Assembly (NCBI RefSeq): GCF_003061515.1
Contig: NZ_CP028924.1
Span: 3,286,001-3,350,000 of the forward strand
From: Colwellia sp. Arc7-D
GTDB lineage: Bacteria > Pseudomonadota > Gammaproteobacteria > Enterobacterales > Alteromonadaceae
DNA: 64,000 nucleotides
Direction: 5' to 3'
Shown here piece by piece: positions 55,433-64,000 of the stretch. Each line of letters opens with the position of its first letter. Within the stretch, counting starts at the first letter, position 1. The translations under genes were made by a program, and so were the position numbers. The notes beneath the pieces were generated by a model. It saw nothing but the letters and a program-made list of their open reading frames with translations. It searched no databases and was not told the origin of the DNA.

Positions 55433-56473
55433 TTAAAGCTTCCAGTATTTCAATTTTTTACGCATTTTAAATTGTCTAAATAGATCAAAGGGCTTAGGTT
55501 TAAGACTTGATTTCTCTTCAATAGTCTTATCAATCGCATCTAGCAGGCGATAAGATGACCTTCCATCCATGTATGGATGCGTACAATCAATATACTTCTG
55601 AATATTATCCATTAAACATTGAGGTTTTTGCAGTGCATACTCAATTGACTCTTCAAGTTTATCAGCTGAATTAATATCAATTAAATAATCACCTGGTGAT
55701 ATATTATTGAAAGTAACAACTGGCTTACCTTGTAATAAAAACATGATAAGTACAGAAGAGGTATCACAAACCATAATATCTGCTCGCTTCAGCAGTGGGA
55801 TAACATCATCAGTTTCAACAAAGCTTAAGTGTTCATTTTGAATTGATTTATATTTATCAACTATGCTTCTATCCATTTTAGGATGAAATTGAATTAACCA
55901 ATTCCATTTACCTGTCTCACTTAAAGATTTTATTGTTTCAAAAAGGTGTGGTGCACAGGTTAATTGCTTAGAAAATGTTGAACACATTAATATTGTCGAC
56001 TTTACTGTTTTATCGACGTTATTATTGGTAAATAAAGGATCTAATGCGCACCAACCTGTTTCAATGACTTTAAACGTTTGATGCTTTTCAGCTAAACGTT
56101 GAAATTGAGCAGTCGAATCTGGCCCCTGCGTGCAATATAAATCAAAACAATTACGCACTTTATAATGATCATTATGTCCTTTTTTATCTACTTTTCCTGC
56201 ATCAAAACCATGGAAAACCGCAACATTAATTCCTGGAAAAAATGTTGGTGCTATATTGGCAGGGAAAATAACAGCATCAGGATCATATTTAATAACGTCA
56301 TCAACACTCTTTAATATTTTTTCGTCTTCAGTAAAATAGGATAAATTAACCGCACTACCCTGTACAAACCAATAAACATCTCTGTTGCTATTGCGAATGG
56401 CTTCTTGTAATGGTCTTAAAATAGCGAAGCTATAGTTTTGAGATATATTTAAAACAAACTTTTTTGCTTGCAT
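55433..56473 (-). CDS. CDP-glycerol glycerophosphotransferase-type protein
   Basis: This 346-residue protein resembles the TagB/TagF family (CDP-glycerol:glycerophosphate transferases), which in Gram-negatives builds phosphoglycerol-containing surface polymers. Features are AVFHGFDAGKVDKKGH near 88-103, STFSKQLTCAPHLFETI, WLIQFHPKMDRS with the conserved HPK, and CDTSSVLIMFLLQGKPVVTF, a strong family motif. A basic tail ends KMRKKLKYWKL. No membrane segment. It converges on the GT25 gene and may act with it on a surface glycan. AT-rich codon use suggests acquisition. Confidence 0.8.
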   Translation of the reverse strand: MQAKKFVLNISQNYSFAILRPLQEAIRNSNRDVYWFVQGSAVNLSYFTEDEKILKSVDDVIKYDPDAVIFPANIAPTFFPGINVAVFHGFDAGKVDKKGHNDHYKVRNCFDLYCTQGPDSTAQFQRLAEKHQTFKVIETGWCALDPLFTNNNVDKTVKSTILMCSTFSKQLTCAPHLFETIKSLSETGKWNWLIQFHPKMDRSIVDKYKSIQNEHLSFVETDDVIPLLKRADIMVCDTSSVLIMFLLQGKPVVTFNNISPGDYLIDINSADKLEESIEYALQKPQCLMDNIQKYIDCTHPYMDGRSSYRLLDAIDKTIEEKSSLKPKPFDLFRQFKMRKKLKYWKL

Positions 56474-56715
56474 TTTGGACTCATAAAATAGTGCAATAGG
56501 AGAGTGGTAGATATTAGCAAGTTATATGTTAAAAATCAGCTACAGATAAATCGAGATTAAAAATAAGGTTATATGCAAAATAAAAACCTTATAACTTATA
56601 ATATATAACAAAATCACAATTGACAGCACAGTGATAAATGCGCTATTAATAACGTACTAACTATTTATTAAACCAAAATACTAAGCAAAAGCATAAATGA
56701 AAAATTTCACTAACA
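56474..56715. other. upstream region of the leu operon
   Basis: No gene is seen. The region carries the leu promoter (listed) and the start region of the divergent glycerophosphotransferase-type gene. Confidence 0.6.
56620..56649 (+). promoter_or_regulatory. leu operon promoter
   Basis: TTGACA at 56620-56625, an 18-base spacer and TATTAA at 56644-56649 lie about 65 bases before the leader peptide. This fits the layout of amino-acid operons controlled by attenuation. Confidence 0.55.
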
Positions 56716-56760
56716 TGATTCGTATTAGCCTCCTCCTCGCATTATCAACGCGCGGCTAGG
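56716..56760 (+). CDS. leuL: leu operon leader peptide LeuL
   Basis: A 14-residue peptide, MIRISLLLALSTRG, is encoded just upstream of leuA. It has four leucine codons, three of them consecutive rare-type CTC and one TTA. Ribosome stalling here when Leu-tRNA is scarce would favour the antiterminator. The ribosome-binding site is weak. The peptide and the terminator behind it form a classic attenuator, so I regard it as functional despite its size. Confidence 0.88.
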
Positions 56761-56832
56761 TTTTATTGCTTGAAAAATAAATAGATAACATAATAAAACA
56801 CTAAACCCGCGCTATTCAACGCGGGTTTTTTT
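56751..56832 (+). promoter_or_regulatory. leu attenuator (antiterminator and terminator)
   Basis: The terminator is AAACCCGCG (56803-56811) paired with CGCGGGTTT (56820-56828), followed by T. The left arm can instead pair with GCGCGG (56751-56756) inside leuL through CCGCGC (56807-56812). The two pairings exclude each other: stalling in leuL exposes or blocks GCGCGG and so chooses between read-through and stop. This is direct sequence support for leucine-dependent attenuation. Confidence 0.88.
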
Positions 56833-56876
56833 ATGCTCGTTATTTAGCGCAAAAACTTTTAAAATCAGGGACAAAC

Positions 56877-59683
<2,807 letters not shown>

Positions 59684-59684
59684 C

Positions 59685-61103
59685 ATGGCTAGCACTTTAT
59701 ACGAAAAATTATGGCAAAATCATATTATCGAAGAAAAAGCTGATGAAACGCCGTTAATCTTTGTTGATCGTCATTTGATCCACGAGGTGACATCACCACA
59801 AGCTTTTGCTAATTTGAAATTTCATAACCGTGTATTACGCCATCCTGAACGTACTATCGCGACTATGGATCATAATATTTCTACCCGCTCAATTGAAATT
59901 AATGCCGCCGGTGAAGGCGCAGCAAATCAATTAAGAACTCTTGAGAAAAACTGTAAAGAGTTTGGTATTGAATTATTTGGCATGGGCCATAAAAACCAAG
60001 GTGTTGTGCATGTAATGGGGCCAGAACTTGGCTTAACGTTACCCGGTACAGTTATTGTTTGTGGTGACTCACATACGGCTACACATGGTGCTTTTGGCGC
60101 TTTAGCATTTGGTATTGGTACCTCTGAAGTTGAGCATGTATTTGCTACTCAAACTTTACGTCAAACTAAAGCTAAAACCATGCGAATTGAAGTAAAAGGC
60201 CAAGTCGCTCCTGGCATCAGCGCTAAAGATATTATCTTAGCGATTATTGGCAAAACTGGCAGCGCAGGCGCAACGGGTTATGTGGTTGAATACTGTGGTG
60301 ATGCGATTGAGCGCTTAACCATGGAAGAGCGCATGACAGTTTGTAATATGAGTATTGAATTTGGTGCTAAAGCGGGCCTTATCGCGCCAGACGAAACCAC
60401 TTTTGAATACTTAAAAGGCAAAGATTACTCTCCAAAAGGCGAAGTATGGGAACAAGCGGTTAATGATTGGAAACAGTTAAAATCAGACGCCGATGCGACT
60501 TTCGATACTTACTTAACGCTGGAAGCAAAAGACATTAAAACCCAAGTGACTTGGGGAACAACACCGGGTCAAGTAACCCAAGTTGATAATGTTGTGCCAT
60601 CACCTGAAGACTTTTCTGACCCTGTAGAGCGCGACTCTTGTATTGCTGCTTTAAAATACATGGGCTTAACTGCCGGTACAAAAATTACCGATATCACCAT
60701 CAACAAAGTGTTTATTGGCTCATGTACGAACTCTAGAATAGAAGATTTACGCGCAGCAGCAGCTGTTGCCAAAGGTAAAAAAGTATCTCCAACGGTTGAT
60801 GCTATTGTAGTACCAGGTTCTTACCGTGTTAAAGCGCAAGCTGAAGCTGAAGGCTTAGCACAAACGTTTATTGATGCAGGTTTTGAATGGCGCTTACCCG
60901 GTTGTTCAATGTGTTTAGGCATGAATGATGACGTGTTAACCGAAGGCGACCGTTGTGCTTCAACGAGTAATCGTAACTTTGAAGGCCGACAAGGCCGTGG
61001 TAGTCGTACACATTTAGTTAGCCCTGAGTTAGCGGCTGCCTCTGCTATTGCAGGACATTTTGTCGACTTAACCGCTATTAACTCACAAGCTAAAGGAGCA
61101 TAA
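59685..61103 (+). CDS. leuC: 3-isopropylmalate dehydratase large subunit
   Basis: LeuC with LeuD isomerises 2- to 3-isopropylmalate using a [4Fe-4S] cluster. The start is ATG 59685 (AGGAG eight bases ahead), giving 472 residues (E. coli 466); an open frame extends into leuB and is discounted. Cluster cysteines are seen in FIGSCTNSR and, together, in [11 protein letters not shown]. Substrate-binding [26 protein letters not shown] is intact. It is one base past the leuB stop. Confidence 0.97.
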   Translation: MASTLYEKLWQNHIIEEKADETPLIFVDRHLIHEVTSPQAFANLKFHNRVLRHPERTIATMDHNISTRSIEINAAGEGAANQLRTLEKNCKEFGIELFGMGHKNQGVVHVMGPELGLTLPGTVIVCGDSHTATHGAFGALAFGIGTSEVEHVFATQTLRQTKAKTMRIEVKGQVAPGISAKDIILAIIGKTGSAGATGYVVEYCGDAIERLTMEERMTVCNMSIEFGAKAGLIAPDETTFEYLKGKDYSPKGEVWEQAVNDWKQLKSDADATFDTYLTLEAKDIKTQVTWGTTPGQVTQVDNVVPSPEDFSDPVERDSCIAALKYMGLTAGTKITDITINKVFIGSCTNSRIEDLRAAAAVAKGKKVSPTVDAIVVPGSYRVKAQAEAEGLAQTFIDAGFEWRLPGCSMCLGMNDDVLTEGDRCASTSNRNFEGRQGRGSRTHLVSPELAAASAIAGHFVDLTAINSQAKGA

Positions 61104-61104
61104 C

Positions 61105-61701
61105 ATGGAAAATTTTACCCAGCATTATGGTTTAGTTTTGCCATTAGATGCAGCGAATGTTGATACTGACCAAATTATCCCAAAACAGTTTTTACAAAAA
61201 ACGACTCGCACAGGTTTTGGTCAACATCTATTTAATGATTGGCGCTATCTAGATAACGCAGGCAAAGTAGATAACCCTGAATTTATTCTTAATAAGCCGC
61301 AATATCAAGGCGCAAGTATTTTGCTAACAGGTGAAAACTTTGGTTGTGGTTCGAGTCGAGAACATGCGCCTTGGGCTCTGCAAGAGTATGGTTTTAAAGT
61401 CATTATTGCTTCAAGTTTTGCAGATATTTTCTATGCAAACTGTATCAATATCGGTGTTTTACCTATTACATTAACAGAAGCTGAAATCGCTGAGTTATTC
61501 AAGCAATCAAAAGCTGATTTGCAGCACCTAACGATTGATTTAACCGCAAGTAAAGTTAAAACAGCAGATGCAGAATATAGTTTTACGTTAACACCATTTC
61601 ACAAGTACTGTTTAGAGAACGGTGTAGATAGTGTTGGTTGGACGTTAAATAAAATTGATAAAATAGAAAGTTACGAAGCAAAAATGCCGGTATGGCAATA
61701 A
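61105..61701 (+). CDS. leuD: 3-isopropylmalate dehydratase small subunit
   Basis: LeuD supplies the swivelling substrate-recognition domain to LeuC. The 198 residues (E. coli 201) have the family segments [12 protein letters not shown] near 20-31, [19 protein letters not shown] near 73-91 and [11 protein letters not shown]. It starts one base after leuC with AAAGGAG before it. It ends the leu operon; an imperfect terminator follows before the converging gspAB gene. Confidence 0.96.
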   Translation: MENFTQHYGLVLPLDAANVDTDQIIPKQFLQKTTRTGFGQHLFNDWRYLDNAGKVDNPEFILNKPQYQGASILLTGENFGCGSSREHAPWALQEYGFKVIIASSFADIFYANCINIGVLPITLTEAEIAELFKQSKADLQHLTIDLTASKVKTADAEYSFTLTPFHKYCLENGVDSVGWTLNKIDKIESYEAKMPVWQ

Positions 61702-61712
61702 GTCAGTAACCA

Positions 61713-61748
61713 GAGCCATCAGACTAAACCTCTGGTGGCTCAAATACT
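61713..61748. terminator. likely terminator between leuD and the GspAB gene
   Basis: GAGCCATCAGA (61713-61723) pairs with TCTGGTGGCTC (61731-61741) with one G-T wobble. The T-run is weak, so efficiency is uncertain. Confidence 0.5.
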
Positions 61749-61777
61749 TTCTAACAAAGCTGCGTTTATAGGTAACA

Positions 61778-63421
61778 CTAATTCCAAGAAGTTAAAGCAT
61801 CCATAGTAAATTTTTCACCTCTAAAACTCAGTACCACTTTCTGCGGTAGTATTTCATTCAAGAGTAACTCACGACCAATATAATCGCCTTCGTAGCGATC
61901 GCGACCATTAACTCTAATCCAACCTTGGCCATCACTGGCATAAATATGCATTTCAAATGCTAACGACGGTACACCATCTTGCACCCATGCAGGCATTTGC
62001 GTAAGCGGTAAAACATCGCTGTTATCTACTTTAACTTTTTCAACAGTATTGTCACTTTGCTTAGTTTCTTCAATAGCAGATTGAAAGCTTGCCAGTAATG
62101 CGTCTGACACACCTTCTTCAGCTTCAACAACATAATTATTAGGTGTTACTTTTTTTACTTTTGGCGCTAAATTTTGTACAGGTGTTTGCTGTGTTGTTTG
62201 TAGCTCAGCTAATGGCTTTTCTTTATCAATAAACTCAACGTTAGTTTCAGCTAATTTGTTATTTAGCGCGGCAACCTCATTTTTGCTATCAATATCATCA
62301 TTTCGGTTCGCTACCGTCTCTGGTATGACTTTTTCTTGAACGACAATCTTAGGATCTGCACCAGCGTTTTGAGCTATTTCATTTGTATTAGTATTAGTAT
62401 TAACTAAAGTAGCATTGTTATTGATTGAAAGTGTTTGCGTTGCGTTACTTTCGACGTTACTTTCAACAGCACTGGCCAAGCTAGGCTCAGGTTGAATACC
62501 ATTAAGATGGTATGTTCCCCACCAAATACCAATAACTAACACTATGCCTAATGCAGAAACTAAGCCGCCAACTTTCACAAAACTATTTTGCCACCAAGGT
62601 TTCACTTCAAATTCATCGCCTAACGCATCATGCGCAGCTTGTAGCACTATTTTACGATTAACTACGGCATTGTTACTGTTGTAAGCATTCATCAACGAGC
62701 GCTCTGCTAACAGGTTCATTAAGCGAGGTATGCCTTTACAGGTTTTATGAATTGCACTCACCGCACTTTTATCGAAAATATTACGAAAACATTTTGCCAC
62801 TGACAAACGGTGTTTAAGGTATTGTTCGACTTCTTGTTTGTTTAGCGGTAATAAATGATATCTGGCCGTTATTCTCTGTGCTAACTGGCGTAAATCACGG
62901 CGTTGCAATAATTGTTGTAGCTCAGGCTGACCAATCAAAATGACTTGTAGAAGCTTTTTAGTGTTCGTTTCTAGGTTGGTTAATAATCTTAGTTGCTCTA
63001 ACACTTCAGGCTGTAAGTGCTGGGCTTCATCAATAATCAACAAAGTATTGATATCGTCGCTGTGATTTTTCAGTAATTTTTGTTGAATTTTATCAGTTAG
63101 TGTTTTTAACGTAGCACCCGTTTTGCGATAGCGAATTTTTAGTTCATCACACAGCGTTGCCAATAATTCTTGGCTGGAAAGCGTTGGGTTTAGAATAAAA
63201 GCGGCTTGGGTGTTTTCTGGTAAATTTTCCATTAAACGGCGGCTAAGCGTAGTTTTACCTGTGCCTACTTCACCGGTAAGTAGGACAAAACCGCCCGTAT
63301 CACCTAAACCATAAGTTAAGTGGTTAAGTGCTTCGCGGTGGCGTTCACCCATAAACAAATAATCTGGGTTTGGTGCAATTGAAAATGGCTTTTCTTCTAA
63401 ACCAAAATAACTTGTATACAT
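61778..63421 (-). CDS. fused GspA-GspB type II secretion assembly protein
   Basis: This 547-residue protein appears to join ExeA/GspA, the AAA ATPase that inserts the type II secretion secretin through peptidoglycan, to a GspB domain. The N-terminal ATPase has Walker A GEVGTGKT at 50-57 and Walker B LLIIDEAQ near 127-134, with GQPELQQLL and GIPRLMNLLAERSLM after it. A membrane helix covers about 282-302, then comes a low-complexity Asn/Thr linker to about 470. The last 75 residues (PSLAFEMHIYASDGQGWIRVNGRDRYEGDYIGRELLLNEI) match the GspB C-terminal domain. No separate gspB gene is present. The structural gsp genes are not in this window. Confidence 0.85.
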   Translation of the reverse strand: MYTSYFGLEEKPFSIAPNPDYLFMGERHREALNHLTYGLGDTGGFVLLTGEVGTGKTTLSRRLMENLPENTQAAFILNPTLSSQELLATLCDELKIRYRKTGATLKTLTDKIQQKLLKNHSDDINTLLIIDEAQHLQPEVLEQLRLLTNLETNTKKLLQVILIGQPELQQLLQRRDLRQLAQRITARYHLLPLNKQEVEQYLKHRLSVAKCFRNIFDKSAVSAIHKTCKGIPRLMNLLAERSLMNAYNSNNAVVNRKIVLQAAHDALGDEFEVKPWWQNSFVKVGGLVSALGIVLVIGIWWGTYHLNGIQPEPSLASAVESNVESNATQTLSINNNATLVNTNTNTNEIAQNAGADPKIVVQEKVIPETVANRNDDIDSKNEVAALNNKLAETNVEFIDKEKPLAELQTTQQTPVQNLAPKVKKVTPNNYVVEAEEGVSDALLASFQSAIEETKQSDNTVEKVKVDNSDVLPLTQMPAWVQDGVPSLAFEMHIYASDGQGWIRVNGRDRYEGDYIGRELLLNEILPQKVVLSFRGEKFTMDALTSWN

Positions 63422-63567
63422 AGTAAATCTTAACTAATGAATCGACCCTGTGAAATTACCCTGAACGCGTTCATATGTCAAAATTCAGCTGCATTTGTGT
63501 TAGAGTTTATTGGTATAATCACCCTATATTATTTACTTATTTATTTTCAGAGGTTTAAAGCACTTAA

Positions 63568-64000
63568 ATGGCAGATATAACCCAACAACTTAACACGTTT
63601 TTAGTCGGTGGTGCAGTTCGTGACTCGCTACTTAATCGCGCCGTTGTTGATAACGACTATGTAGTTGTTGGCTCAAGTGTCGAGGCAATGTGCCAACTTG
63701 GATTTATACAAGTTGGCAAAGACTTTCCGGTATTTTTGCACCCCAAAAGTAAGCAAGAATATGCCTTAGCTCGCACAGAGAAAAAATCAGGCCAAGGCTA
63801 TACTGGCTTTAATTGCAATGCATCACCAAACGTGACCCTTGAAGAAGACCTGCTTCGAAGAGATTTAACCATCAATGCCATGGCAATGGATGAAAATGGT
63901 AAAATAGTTGACCCTTACAACGGCCAAATAGATCTAAAAAATAGAGTTCTACGTCATGTTTCAATGGCATTTATTGAAGACCCTTTGCGGGTTTTACGAG
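63568..64000 (+). CDS. cca: CCA-adding enzyme (tRNA nucleotidyltransferase), 5' part
   Basis: Cca adds or repairs the CCA end of tRNA. The frame starts at ATG 63568 and is open for 144 codons to the window edge. The N-terminal catalytic site is visible: [12 protein letters not shown] near 11-22, then the DxD in [44 protein letters not shown], and [18 protein letters not shown], with [10 protein letters not shown] at the end. It is the class II, bacterial type. In E. coli cca is next to ygiM; here they are 10.5 kb apart. Confidence 0.95.
   Translation, partial: MADITQQLNTFLVGGAVRDSLLNRAVVDNDYVVVGSSVEAMCQLGFIQVGKDFPVFLHPKSKQEYALARTEKKSGQGYTGFNCNASPNVTLEEDLLRRDLTINAMAMDENGKIVDPYNGQIDLKNRVLRHVSMAFIEDPLRVLR

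Overview
The window is an AT-rich gammaproteobacterial chromosome segment. Gene content and local order (fldB/dsbC-recJ-prfB-lysS; tolC divergent from nudF-yqiB-cpdA-yqiA-parE; hldE, glnE, ygiF, ygiM and cca in that order) point to the Alteromonadales, most like Colwellia or Thalassotalea. It is densely coded and mostly housekeeping. I see no rRNA, tRNA, CRISPR, phage or insertion sequence. The first gene (TRAP permease, bases 1-887) and the last (cca, from 63568) are cut by the window edges.

Layout. 1-8 kb: TRAP transporter dctQM, bolA, alkB-like, rlmG, a YajG-type lipoprotein, an exported cyclophilin, an ampG-like permease with a tiny membrane protein behind it, and cytochrome c'. 8-17 kb: cytochrome b561, then lysS, prfB (with its programmed +1 frameshift), recJ and dsbC on the minus strand, facing fldB and srmB. 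17-24 kb: an exported M20 amidohydrolase, a Tat-type class V aminotransferase, yaaA, transaldolase and two small unknowns. 24-36 kb: parC, two overlapping membrane diguanylate cyclases, a VOC protein, the parE-yqiA-cpdA-yqiB-nudF operon and divergent tolC. 36-42 kb: hldE, an LpxL-type acyltransferase, a TcpQ-like protein and glnE.

42.5-49.1 kb is the most interesting part. It is a plus-strand cluster of a lipoprotein, a double DUF350 membrane protein, a membrane-anchored spermidine-synthase-like enzyme, a DUF2170 protein (YjfI), a PspA/IM30 protein (YjfJ), a DUF2491 protein (YjfK), a small protein with two ribbon-helix-helix-like halves and a two-TM potassium channel. The same 13-bp palindrome, GACATAATATGTC, occurs once before the first gene and twice before yjfI, and at the first two sites it overlaps a candidate -35 box. 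This suggests one regulon directed at membrane integrity, polyamines and ion flux. Related yjf genes are known in E. coli, but the function of the system is not established.

49-64 kb: a Braun-type lipoprotein facing an L,D-transpeptidase, ygiF, ygiM, a small surface-polysaccharide group (Wzi, GT25, CDP-glycerol-transferase type), the leu operon with leader peptide and attenuator (leuL-leuABCD), a fused GspA-GspB protein and the start of cca. The E. coli-like backbone hldE-glnE-ygiF-ygiM-cca is intact in order but split by three inserted blocks, one of which carries the yjf-type cluster.
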